From: Flavobacteriia bacterium 40-80
Lineage (GTDB): Bacteria > Bacteroidota > Bacteroidia > Flavobacteriales_D > Crocinitomicaceae
Assembly (NCBI GenBank): GCA_001899145.1
Contig: MKVF01000018.1
Span: forward strand, 310,001 to 374,000
Reading direction: 5' to 3'
Length of the DNA stretch: 64,000 nt
Shown: piece by piece, positions 43,654 to 52,052 of the stretch
How positions within the stretch are numbered: the stretch's first letter is position 1
Layout of the letters: every line of letters begins with the position of its first letter
Program-made: the position numbers and the translations under genes
The notes under the pieces: model-generated
Told to the model about the DNA's origin: nothing
Database searches by the model: none
The model's input: the letters and a program-made list of their open reading frames with translations, nothing else

Positions 43654-46122
43654 ATGAAGTGTATTTTATCCTCTATATTTATTCTGTTTCTGTTTAGTGC
43701 ATTGAACGCCCAGATGCAGATGAATTCCTGTGAAGTGACTATCAGTGGTCCAAGTCAGGTTTGTCCCGGCGTTCCAAATACTTGGGCAGGAACCGGTATT
43801 CTCACTCAGGCCAATCAGGGATTTGACTTTAATAATTCTCAGATTCCTGCGGGCTGGCAGTCTTCCGGTGGTACAAACTACGGTGTATATTGTGTTCCAT
43901 CCCCTGATAATACGCCTTTTTTCTGGGCCTCAACATCAAGCGGGACTCCGCATATTACAACAGCAGGGTTTGATGTTTGCTCCGGAGGAACGATTGATTT
44001 TCAAATGCGTTATGCTATTCAGGGACAAGCTTCTCCATGTGAGGGCCCTGATGAAAAAGACGAGGGTGTTTCTCTTCAATACAGTGTTAACAATGGTCCT
44101 TGGGTAGATATTATCTATTACAGTCCCGGAGGTTTTACTTTACCTTCAAATCCGGGAGGAAATCAATCTATTGCCAGCGGAAACACAGCTTATACGGTTT
44201 GGAACAATTTTTCTGTTCCTATTCCTCCGGGAGCAATAAGCACCAACACAAAGTTCAGATGGATCCAGACCCAATCTTCCGGAGGGTGCTGTGATAACTG
44301 GGGGCTGGACAACGTATATATTCAGGCAGGACCATGTCTGAATGGAAATATCGGATGGGACGGAAACGGATCCAACACTGCTTCAACAGATAATATCACA
44401 CTTCCTATATACAGCGATACTGTTCTGACAGCAATACTTTATGATGATAACGGAGATTCACTGTGCCAGTCTCAGCCATTTACCGTAACAGTTTTTAACC
44501 CTTACATCAATGGTGGTGCAGATCAGACGGTATGTTACGGACAAAGCGTAACATTATCCGCTTCCCAAGGAACGAACTTTACGTGGAATAACAATGTTAC
44601 AAACGGAGTGGCTTTTAACCCTACTTCGACTGCCACCTACATTGTAAACGGGATAGATAATAATGGCTGTGCCGCGAAGGATACGGTGATAGTGAATGTA
44701 AATCCACTCATTAATTATACCTTAACCTATCCAAACGGGGCATTTTGTATTGACGGAAATGATCCTTATCCGACTTTATCGGAAACATTAAACGGATCTT
44801 TCAGTATCTCACCGACAACTGTATCAATTGATCCTGTGACCGGAATTGTAGATTTGTCCACGAGTACAACGAATACGACGCAAACATACACTGTTTCCTA
44901 TACGCCTACAAATGCTTGCTACGCTACCGCCACAGCTCAATTTTCAATCAGCGTAGCTCCGACGGTTGCAGGTGGTCCTGACCAGATTATCTGTAGGAAT
45001 GACCAGGTTACATTAAGCGCTACCGGTGCAAACAGCTACCAATGGACGGGAGGAGTAGTCAACAATACGCCTTTCGCTCCGACTGCAACTGCCCAATATA
45101 TCGTTACCGGTTTTAACCAATACGGATGTACAGATACGGATACGGTATTAGTTACTGTTAATCAGCTTCCTCCGGTAGTTGCCATTAACGATGTTGCTAT
45201 CTGCCGGGGAGATTCCACTGTACTTCTGGCGACAGGAGCACCTAGTTACACCTGGACAGGAGGAATTCAAAATGGAGATTACGTGAGTCCTTCTCAGACA
45301 ACTACTTATTATGTTACGGGTACAGCTGCTAACGGCTGTAAAAAGACAGATTCCGTGCTGGTATTTGTGCATCAGCTTCCGATGATTGATGCAGGCCCTG
45401 AAACGACTATCTGCCTGGGCTTCCCTTATGTTCCAAAAGGAGCATACGGCGTTCAGTACGAATGGTCGCATAATGCAACAAATGATCAGCCAATTTCGTT
45501 GCCTCTGGGTGACAACTGGATGTATGTTATCGGAACAGATGCTAACGGATGCTCTAATACGGATTCTGTTTTAGTCCACGTAATAAAACCTCCGGTGACT
45601 CACTTCACTCCGGATAAATACGTGGGATATCCCGGAACGGTATTTACATTTACAAACAACTCCGAAAACGCTAATTCCTACTACTGGGATTTTGCGAACG
45701 GATCAAATACAACGACCCACAGCGTAACACAGGATGTAACGAGCCAGTACTCTGCTGAAGGAGATTATATTGTTGTATTGACAGCGGACAACGGCGTATG
45801 TAAATACCCTTATCAGGATACGGTCCACATTATTCCTTTCCCGGATCCGACCATCTTCGTGCCGAATGTCTTCACTCCAAACAATGACGGAGCAAATGAC
45901 CGGTTCTTCCTGACAGTAGAATGGGGAAAACAAATTGAGGTAATCATTCTTAACCGCTGGGGAAATCACATGGCTACAATTACAGATTTCAACCAGGGCT
46001 GGGACGGAAGAACAATGAACGGGCAGGAAGCTACGGAAGGAGTTTATTTTTACAAGTATGAAATCCTGGGATTCAACAATAAAACGTATACCGGACACGG
46101 TTTCGTAACCTTAGAGAGATAA
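43654..46122 (+). CDS. T9SS type B surface adhesin with Ig-like repeats
   Basis: 822 residues. A signal peptide ends near LNAQ. An N-terminal lectin/jelly-roll-like region (~20-225) contains many Cys. Then come at least four Ig-like repeats with the recurring pattern GG/AGxDQxxCxGxxVTLxA ... YxVxGxDxxGCxxxDTVxVxV (~285-630), and a PKD-like domain (~650-730). The last ~90 residues, FVPNVFTPNNDGANDRFFL and ILNRWGN ... WDGRTMNG, are the gliding-motility-associated type B sorting domain. It is secreted by T9SS and held at the cell surface; adhesion is inferred from the repeat domains. Confidence 0.93.
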   Translation: MKCILSSIFILFLFSALNAQMQMNSCEVTISGPSQVCPGVPNTWAGTGILTQANQGFDFNNSQIPAGWQSSGGTNYGVYCVPSPDNTPFFWASTSSGTPHITTAGFDVCSGGTIDFQMRYAIQGQASPCEGPDEKDEGVSLQYSVNNGPWVDIIYYSPGGFTLPSNPGGNQSIASGNTAYTVWNNFSVPIPPGAISTNTKFRWIQTQSSGGCCDNWGLDNVYIQAGPCLNGNIGWDGNGSNTASTDNITLPIYSDTVLTAILYDDNGDSLCQSQPFTVTVFNPYINGGADQTVCYGQSVTLSASQGTNFTWNNNVTNGVAFNPTSTATYIVNGIDNNGCAAKDTVIVNVNPLINYTLTYPNGAFCIDGNDPYPTLSETLNGSFSISPTTVSIDPVTGIVDLSTSTTNTTQTYTVSYTPTNACYATATAQFSISVAPTVAGGPDQIICRNDQVTLSATGANSYQWTGGVVNNTPFAPTATAQYIVTGFNQYGCTDTDTVLVTVNQLPPVVAINDVAICRGDSTVLLATGAPSYTWTGGIQNGDYVSPSQTTTYYVTGTAANGCKKTDSVLVFVHQLPMIDAGPETTICLGFPYVPKGAYGVQYEWSHNATNDQPISLPLGDNWMYVIGTDANGCSNTDSVLVHVIKPPVTHFTPDKYVGYPGTVFTFTNNSENANSYYWDFANGSNTTTHSVTQDVTSQYSAEGDYIVVLTADNGVCKYPYQDTVHIIPFPDPTIFVPNVFTPNNDGANDRFFLTVEWGKQIEVIILNRWGNHMATITDFNQGWDGRTMNGQEATEGVYFYKYEILGFNNKTYTGHGFVTLER

Positions 46123-46147
46123 CGAGAATATTTTTCAAATAATAATA

Positions 46148-46186
46148 AAAAAGGCTGTCAATGTTTAAAAACAAGACAGCCTTTTT
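46148..46186. terminator. Bidirectional terminator between adhesin and ppa
   Basis: AAAAAGGCTGTC (46148-46159) pairs perfectly with GACAGCCTTTTT (46175-46186). T-runs occur on both strands, serving the adhesin gene and the minus-strand ppa gene. Confidence 0.92.
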
Positions 46187-46203
46187 CTTTTACAGAATAT
46201 TAA

Positions 46204-46890
46204 TTACTTGCAGGCTTCAATCAACGCTTCCGCTAATTGCTTATTGATGTCGCTGTATTTGGCATCGTAATCCGCTGCTGCCAGCTCTATTACTTTCAGT
46301 GCTTCTTCACGGCCGTAAACATGCGTAATTTCCACATTTTTAGCACTGCCATCCAGATCTTTGTAGGTTAAGAAGAAATGACGTACACGGTCAATTACCA
46401 TTTTAGGCATTTCAGAGATGTCGTTGAATTCTCCGTATGCCTGATCACCTTTTAATACAGCGATAATTTTATCATCTGCTTCGCCTCCGTCAATCATTCG
46501 GAAACCTCCGATAACTTTTGCTTCGCAAAGGATGTTATTGTGAAGGTAATTTCTTTCAGAAAGTACACAAATGTCAAGAGGATCGTTATCTCCGGTAATG
46601 TCCGTTCTGCCGGTTTTCTGGTTGGCAAAAGCCGCAACACCTTTATCACATAGTGTTTTAGGAACGAATCCATATAAACAAGGCATGTTATTAGACAGTT
46701 TCTGAGGTCTGTCCACGATGATAAAACCAGAAGGCTTATCAATTTCATATTTGATGGCATCAGCAGGAATGATCTCAATGAAAGCATTCACAATAGCTGG
46801 CGCTTTCTCTCCGATCTCTATTCCATGCCAGGGATGAGAAACAAAACGCTTGCTTAATAATTCTAAAACTTTTGATACTTTTTCTTCCAT
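46204..46890 (-). CDS. ppa: Inorganic pyrophosphatase (family I)
   Basis: 228 residues from the ATG at 46890. Family I signatures are IKYEIDKPSGFIIVDRPQ, LYGFVPKTL and the metal-binding DNDPLDICVL. It hydrolyses pyrophosphate in the cytoplasm with Mg. The frame extends to 46923, but that would start upstream of the TATCTTTG promoter element, so the internal ATG is chosen. Confidence 0.96.
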   Translation of the reverse strand: MEEKVSKVLELLSKRFVSHPWHGIEIGEKAPAIVNAFIEIIPADAIKYEIDKPSGFIIVDRPQKLSNNMPCLYGFVPKTLCDKGVAAFANQKTGRTDITGDNDPLDICVLSERNYLHNNILCEAKVIGGFRMIDGGEADDKIIAVLKGDQAYGEFNDISEMPKMVIDRVRHFFLTYKDLDGSAKNVEITHVYGREEALKVIELAAADYDAKYSDINKQLAEALIEACK

Positions 46891-46911
46891 TTTTGTTGGT
46901 ATTAACGTGTA

Positions 46912-46940
46912 CAAAGATAACACTGAGGGCTATATTTCAA
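46912..46940 (-). promoter_or_regulatory. ppa promoter
   Basis: On the minus strand TTG (46940-46938), 18-nt spacer, TATCTTTG (46919-46912), 21 nt before the ATG. Confidence 0.65.
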
Positions 46941-46969
46941 AACGTTGAAATAAATTTTCCGCCAAATGT

Positions 46970-47932
46970 CTATTGGTATTCGAATACGGTGACCTTTTTC
47001 ATTTGAGGTACCTCGGTGTTTTTGTAGATTTTTACCGGGCGGCCAATAGCATCTTGTTGGATGATGGTACGTCCTGAACGAATTAAATAATTGTCACTGA
47101 ACACTTTTTCAATGAAACCACTGATATATCCGTTGGAGCTATAGAGTACCCTGCGTTCTTTTTTGCTGGAGTTCTGCCTGTAGCTATAGCTTAACAGATT
47201 TCCGGGAGGATCATACCGGAATTCCAGTACGTTAGATTCCAGTATTTTATTTTGAACACTATAGATCTTTCGGGGCTTATAAAAATCAGGAAAAATCAGG
47301 ACATCATTTGGAGCAGGAGAAAGCATTGTGTCGATAGTAATGGGGCTTGTCAGTGCTGTATTATGTACGAAAAAAAGACGCTGTGATTTCGTCGGATTGT
47401 AGAGCGAAGTATAATTCCGGTTTTTTTTATCCTGCAGATATTGTTCCTCACTGTGTTTGGAAATAACAACGGAATCAGCAAGATTGTTACCTGATACGGA
47501 ATCTTTCTGAGTAATAATAGGCAGATAATGGATCTCCGCATCAAATTGATCAGCCGCATAACGGAAGATCTTCTTTTTATAGACGAAATTGTCATGAAGG
47601 CCTTCCCATTCCATCCGGATGATTTTTCCCTGATCATCGAAATAATAGGTTTTGATCTCATCAGGAGAAAGTAAATCTAAATTGACATTTTGAATAGTGC
47701 TGTAGTTTTCAAAGTACGTTTTCTGACAGATTTTATGAATATGATTTTTTGCCAGCAGTGAGTCGTCGAACCAGTAAGGAAAATTATAAAGATCATTTAA
47801 TTCGGAAATCCACAGATTCGGTTTAATCCATTGACGCTGAAAATGTGACGGGGCTCCTTCTTTAACCTTCGGCTGTGTACAGGACACGAGGGAAAAAAAA
47901 CTCAAAAAAAACAGATAAATCCGATAATTCAT
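46970..47932 (-). CDS. Lipoprotein of unknown function
   Basis: 320 residues with a lipoprotein signal (lipobox LVSC at ~15-18), so exported and lipid-anchored. The C-terminal half has short repeating units with YxxxNKILESNVLEFRYDPPG, GNLLSYSY and DAIGRPVKIYKN, loosely like YD/RHS or MORN-type beta repeats (aligning with phrases such as DDQGKIIRMEWEG). The family is not recognised. It is divergent from the sensor kinase gene, 78 nt away. Confidence 0.8.
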   Translation of the reverse strand: MNYRIYLFFLSFFSLVSCTQPKVKEGAPSHFQRQWIKPNLWISELNDLYNFPYWFDDSLLAKNHIHKICQKTYFENYSTIQNVNLDLLSPDEIKTYYFDDQGKIIRMEWEGLHDNFVYKKKIFRYAADQFDAEIHYLPIITQKDSVSGNNLADSVVISKHSEEQYLQDKKNRNYTSLYNPTKSQRLFFVHNTALTSPITIDTMLSPAPNDVLIFPDFYKPRKIYSVQNKILESNVLEFRYDPPGNLLSYSYRQNSSKKERRVLYSSNGYISGFIEKVFSDNYLIRSGRTIIQQDAIGRPVKIYKNTEVPQMKKVTVFEYQ

Positions 47933-47991
47933 GTTTCTAAATTAGATAATCCCATTAAATTTAGCTCAAGTTACAATAAAAAATCAATTCA

Positions 47992-47999
47992 TAAGTTTG
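47992..47999 (+). promoter_or_regulatory. -7 element of the sensor kinase gene
   Basis: TAAGTTTG matches TAnnTTTG only 11 nt before the ATG at 48011. The transcript would have a very short leader and the GTG at 48005 would lie at its start. Confidence 0.45.
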
Positions 48000-48010
48000 T
48001 ATCTGTGCAG

Positions 48011-49567
48011 ATGAATCTTTATTCGAATAAACAAAAATGGAAAATCTTCCTGCTTTTTATCGCTCTTCTTCTGATGGGAATTTCTATTTATTTTTCCAAT
48101 TCCATTGTAGATAAAGTTCGGATCAGAGAGCGCGAACGAGCCAAAAACTGGGCAGATGCGATTAAGAAAAAAGCAGAATTAGTACAATTGACCAATCATT
48201 CTTTTTCTGAATTGAAAAATAAGGAAAAAGAAGAAATGGAACTATGGATCGAAGCAACAATCAGTATTTCCCGCCCTACCGCTTTGGAGCAGGATATGGA
48301 TTACGAATTTCCGTTGAAAATTATTTCCAAGAATAAGAAGATCCCCGTAATTGTAACAGATCAGTTTGGAAATGTCGCATCGCACATCAATTTAAAATTT
48401 GATGAGAATTCATTGCAGGAACAACATCCAGAATGGTCGAAAAAAGAAGTTAAAAGAATTTTTCAGGATTCTCTGAAGAAACTGAGTAAAAACTGGATCA
48501 GATCACGCCGTTCATTTACAATTGAAGTCTATGATGACCTGTTCATGACGTATGCGTACGGTAACTCATTTAATATTGAACGACTTGAATTTGAGAGAGA
48601 TTCGTTGATTCAGGCATTTAATCAGGAGCTGATTCAAAATAAGAATTTAGTTCCGATCCTGCTGGTTGATAAGGAAGCAGATACTATTATAGCAACCAAT
48701 CTTCCGACAGAAAAAACTACAAAAAGCCGTCTCCAACAAACAAAGTCGGAGCTGAGCGGAGCCAACACACCCATTGAGCTTGTTTTCTCGAATGCACAAA
48801 ACAGCGTATTGTATTATGATAAAAGTTTTGAGCTGAAGCAGTTACAATATTATCCTTACATTCAGTTCAGCATTATCGGACTGTTTATCTTTATCGCGTA
48901 TCTGATCTTCAGCACATTCCGGAAAGCAGAGCAAAACCAGGTTTGGGCAGGGATGGCGAAGGAAACGGCACATCAGCTGGGCACACCTTTATCTTCTCTG
49001 ATTGCCTGGGTGGAGCTGCTCGATGCACAGGGTGTTGATGAAAGTATTGTAAAAGAAATGCGGAAGGATGTGGTTCGCCTGGAAACAGTAACCAATCGTT
49101 TCTCAAAGATCGGTTCTGAAACTTTGCTGGATGAAACGAATATTATTACGACTGTCAGAAATACATTTGATTATATTCAGAACAGAGTGTCGAGTAAAAT
49201 AGCATTTCATTTTTCCGCTTCTTCAGACGATATCCAGATACCACATAACCGCCCGCTGATGGAATGGGTGGTGGAAAATGTTATAAAAAACGCGGTTGAT
49301 GCCATGCGTGCCAGCGGAAGAATAGATGTTCACCTTTCACAGGAAGGAAAAAGTGTTTACATCGATATTTCAGATACGGGCAAAGGTATTTTACAGAAGG
49401 ATATAAAAAATATTTTCAAGCCGGGCTTTACGACTAAAAAACGAGGCTGGGGATTGGGCTTGTCGCTGGTGAAACGTATTATTACAGAATATCATAAAGG
49501 GAAAATTTCTGTATTGAAAACAGAGGTAGATAAAGGCACAACTTTCAGGATTATTCTGTACAAATAA
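48011..49567 (+). CDS. Membrane sensor histidine kinase (orphan)
   Basis: 518 residues. Transmembrane helices at ~11-28 and ~284-302 frame a ~250-residue extracytoplasmic sensor of no recognised family. The H-box is AKETAHQLGTPLSSLIAW with His321, a variant common in Flavobacteriia, followed by a HATPase domain (N-box VENVIKNAVDAM, DTGKGI, RGWGLGLSLVKRI). No response regulator is adjacent. The gene appears monocistronic, transcribed away from the minus-strand lipoprotein gene. Confidence 0.92.
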   Translation: MNLYSNKQKWKIFLLFIALLLMGISIYFSNSIVDKVRIRERERAKNWADAIKKKAELVQLTNHSFSELKNKEKEEMELWIEATISISRPTALEQDMDYEFPLKIISKNKKIPVIVTDQFGNVASHINLKFDENSLQEQHPEWSKKEVKRIFQDSLKKLSKNWIRSRRSFTIEVYDDLFMTYAYGNSFNIERLEFERDSLIQAFNQELIQNKNLVPILLVDKEADTIIATNLPTEKTTKSRLQQTKSELSGANTPIELVFSNAQNSVLYYDKSFELKQLQYYPYIQFSIIGLFIFIAYLIFSTFRKAEQNQVWAGMAKETAHQLGTPLSSLIAWVELLDAQGVDESIVKEMRKDVVRLETVTNRFSKIGSETLLDETNIITTVRNTFDYIQNRVSSKIAFHFSASSDDIQIPHNRPLMEWVVENVIKNAVDAMRASGRIDVHLSQEGKSVYIDISDTGKGILQKDIKNIFKPGFTTKKRGWGLGLSLVKRIITEYHKGKISVLKTEVDKGTTFRIILYK

Positions 49568-49675
49568 CAACCCGATACCGCACTCCTCGCTGGAGCTCCT
49601 GTTCTGCGGTTCATAATTTTGGATCTTCAATTCTTAATGTTTAAGCAGAACTAGGTGAATCCAAACACTTTTCCG

Positions 49676-49683
49676 TAACTTTG
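49676..49683 (+). promoter_or_regulatory. -7 element of rlmN
   Basis: TAACTTTG matches TAnnTTTG and ends only 7 nt before the rlmN ATG, so the mRNA would be leaderless or nearly so. Confidence 0.5.
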
Positions 49684-49690
49684 TTCAACC

Positions 49691-50773
49691 ATGGAGAGCA
49701 CAAAAAAAGAAAACATTCGGAATTTTGACTTTGAGGCGTTAAAAGCAACGCTGGAAGGCCTGAACGAAAAAGCATTTCGGGCAAAGCAGGTTTACGAATG
49801 GCTGTGGGTAAAAAATGCAGGTTCATTTGAAGAAATGACAAACCTGGGAAAGGATTTACGCGCTAAATTAGAGCGTCATTTTTTTATTGATAAAATTTCC
49901 CTGAAAGATCAGCAGATTTCCAATGATAAGACGATCAAATGCGCTTTTGAAGTGGAAGAAAATAAAGTGGTGGAAGGAGTGCTTATACCAACCACTTCAC
50001 GTATGACTGCCTGTATTTCTTCTCAGGTTGGATGCAGCTTGTCGTGTACATTTTGCGCTACAGGAAGGCTGAAATTAATGCGGAACCTGACTGCGGGAGA
50101 AATCGTGGATCAGGTGGTATATCTTAAAAATCAGTCAGAGAACCGTTATCAGCAAAACTTATCCAATATCGTTTATATGGGAATGGGAGAGCCTTTGCTT
50201 AATTATAAAAATGTTCTCCGTTCCATAGAGCTGATCACTTCGGAAAATGGCCTGGGAATGTCACCTAAGCGAATCACGGTATCCACAGCAGGAATTGCGA
50301 AGATGATCCGAAAGCTGGGAGATGATGACGTGAAATTCAATCTGGCGCTTTCTCTTCACGCTGCGAATGACAAAAAACGCCGCCGGATAATGGATATAAA
50401 TGATACTAATAACCTGGAAGAGCTGAGTGAAGCATTAAAGTATTTTCATGAAAAAACAGGTGCGAGAGTAACTTTTGAATACATTATTTTCCGTGATTTT
50501 AATGATGCCATTGAAGACGCCCAAGAGCTGGCAGCTTTTGCAAAATGCGTTCCCTGTAAAATCAATATTATCGAATACAACCCTATTGATGACGGAGAAT
50601 TTCAGCAGGCACGCCCTGAAAAGGTCAATGCGTTTGCGGCGTACCTGGAATCAAAAAACCTGATCGTAAATATCCGCCGCAGCAGAGGAAAAGATATTGA
50701 TGCTGCCTGCGGACAATTGGCAAATAAAAACAAAGCAATAGCGAAAGAAGAACGAGTGCTGAAATCAGTATGA
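49691..50773 (+). CDS. rlmN: Dual-specificity 23S rRNA/tRNA adenine C2-methyltransferase RlmN
   Basis: 360 residues. The radical SAM cluster motif CSLSCTFC supplies Cys115, 119 and 122. The conserved YMGMGEPLLN and the C-terminal Cys340 (AACGQL), which carries the methyl in the mechanism, are present. It methylates A2503 of 23S rRNA and A37 of some tRNAs. The very short distance between promoter element and ATG suggests a leaderless transcript. Confidence 0.97.
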   Translation: MESTKKENIRNFDFEALKATLEGLNEKAFRAKQVYEWLWVKNAGSFEEMTNLGKDLRAKLERHFFIDKISLKDQQISNDKTIKCAFEVEENKVVEGVLIPTTSRMTACISSQVGCSLSCTFCATGRLKLMRNLTAGEIVDQVVYLKNQSENRYQQNLSNIVYMGMGEPLLNYKNVLRSIELITSENGLGMSPKRITVSTAGIAKMIRKLGDDDVKFNLALSLHAANDKKRRRIMDINDTNNLEELSEALKYFHEKTGARVTFEYIIFRDFNDAIEDAQELAAFAKCVPCKINIIEYNPIDDGEFQQARPEKVNAFAAYLESKNLIVNIRRSRGKDIDAACGQLANKNKAIAKEERVLKSV

Positions 50774-50923
50774 AATGAATCGTAAGACAAATAATTACGT
50801 ACTAATCTTTATTATCAGTAAATGTTGTTAGCTATCAAACAAATAACGGATTATATTTTGTCACATAGATTTTAGGTATCAAAACAGTGAAGATACCGTA
50901 AGCAAAAACAATTGTTTGAGCGT

Positions 50924-51025
50924 AGCTAGTTTTGTTTCTGCAGGCAGCAAACGCATTTTGGTGATTATAAAATCTTTGGTGACTAGCTTTTTTTGGTTCT
51001 TTTTTAAGCAATGTAAAAAAAGAAC
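50924..51025. repeat. Intergenic element with two nested inverted repeats
   Basis: In the 317-bp gap after rlmN, AGCTAGT (50924-50930) pairs with ACTAGCT (50982-50988), and GTTCTTTTTT (50996-51005) pairs with AAAAAAGAAC (51016-51025) across a 10-nt loop. The style (GGTTCTTTTTT-loop-AAAAAAGAAC next to TTTGGTGACT) recalls dispersed intergenic repeats of Bacteroidota genomes. It may also act as a terminator. Nothing else is seen in 50774-51090. Confidence 0.4.
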
Positions 51026-51090
51026 GAGTAATTTTCAGTGATTATTGGAGAATAACTACCCTGATAAGCATAAAAATAAATTGTGTACGG

Positions 51091-51258
51091 ATGAAAGGTG
51101 CCTTATTAATTGCTGTAATTCCCGCAATTGTAATCGGGATTATTAATGGAGCTTACTGGAAGAAACAAGGATACAGCCAGCTGCAATATACCATTCTGGG
51201 AACATTCATAGCTTATGCACTTCTGGTCAAAGCAATTGATTTTTTCTGGAGCAGATGA
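51091..51258 (+). CDS. Small two-helix membrane protein
   Basis: 55 residues, MKGALLIAVIPAIVIGIING then a short polar loop (YWKKQGYSQLQ) and a second hydrophobic helix (TILGTFIAYALLVKAIDFFW). Its TGA overlaps the ATG of the next membrane protein gene (ATGA at 51255-51258), a classic coupled arrangement, which is the main support for it being real. Function unknown. Confidence 0.75.
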   Translation: MKGALLIAVIPAIVIGIINGAYWKKQGYSQLQYTILGTFIAYALLVKAIDFFWSR

Positions 51259-51971
51259 GAGTTGTTGATGATTATGTAAAAGCAGTATCCGGATTGACCA
51301 AATTCATATTCAGAGCGGATGTTTTAGTTTTTTTGATTCCTGCTTTAGCTATCAGCCTGTTTTTCAGTGTTCTGTTTTTATTGTTGAACCTGGCAGGAAG
51401 TATTTTTTCGATAGTTACATTTATACCTTTTATCGGAGAGATTTTAAATGAGGCCTTTACCTGGATCGTTACGATTTCCGGAAATATTGTCTATTATTTT
51501 TACGCTTTTGTAATTCTGACATTGCTTTCACCGGTAAACAATCTACTGTCGGCAAAATGTGATTCTTTGCTCACAGGATCGAACTATAAGCTTAGTTTGT
51601 TTGAATTTCTTTCAGATTTATGGAGAGCATTGAAGATCAATGTTGCCTTATTATTTTTCTATGGACTGACAAGTATCTTTATTTCCCTTTTCCTTTCAGT
51701 TACAAAACTTGACTTTTTAGATAACAGCCTGTATTTCCTCGCCTCGTCCTTTTATTTCGGTTTTTCCTTTTTTGATTATAATTTTGAGCGCTTCCGGATG
51801 AAGATATCGGAAACGTTCGGCAGAGGAATCCGGAACTGGCAGTACGTGCTATTGGGAGGGATCATTTTCAACGGGTTGTATCTGATTCCTTATTTGGGAT
51901 TGATTATCAGTTCGTTTATAACAACAATTCTTACAACCCAGGTATTTTTACTGCGAAATAAGTTTCAGTGA
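51255..51971 (+). CDS. EI24/CysZ-like membrane protein
   Basis: 238 residues with about five to six long hydrophobic segments. The pattern ILTLLSPVNNLLSAKCDSLL followed by a helical loop and SFYFGFSFFDYNFERFRMKI resembles the EI24 (CysZ) domain, where the conserved P-x-N/D segment precedes the amphipathic loop. CysZ members import sulfate, but in Bacteroidota the role of EI24 proteins is not established. It is coupled to the small upstream membrane protein. Confidence 0.82.
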   Translation: MRVVDDYVKAVSGLTKFIFRADVLVFLIPALAISLFFSVLFLLLNLAGSIFSIVTFIPFIGEILNEAFTWIVTISGNIVYYFYAFVILTLLSPVNNLLSAKCDSLLTGSNYKLSLFEFLSDLWRALKINVALLFFYGLTSIFISLFLSVTKLDFLDNSLYFLASSFYFGFSFFDYNFERFRMKISETFGRGIRNWQYVLLGGIIFNGLYLIPYLGLIISSFITTILTTQVFLLRNKFQ

Positions 51972-51999
51972 TTGGATTTTACCTTTTCCTGAAAAATGC

Positions 52000-52007
52000 T
52001 AAATTTG
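52000..52007 (+). promoter_or_regulatory. -7 element of the methylmalonyl-CoA mutase gene
   Basis: TAAATTTG matches TAnnTTTG, 45 nt before the ATG. No TTG at the standard distance. No cobalamin riboswitch is seen in this leader. Confidence 0.5.
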
Positions 52008-52052
52008 ACCTGCTAATTGTATAATCCGGATTACATCCAAAATTGACGGAAA

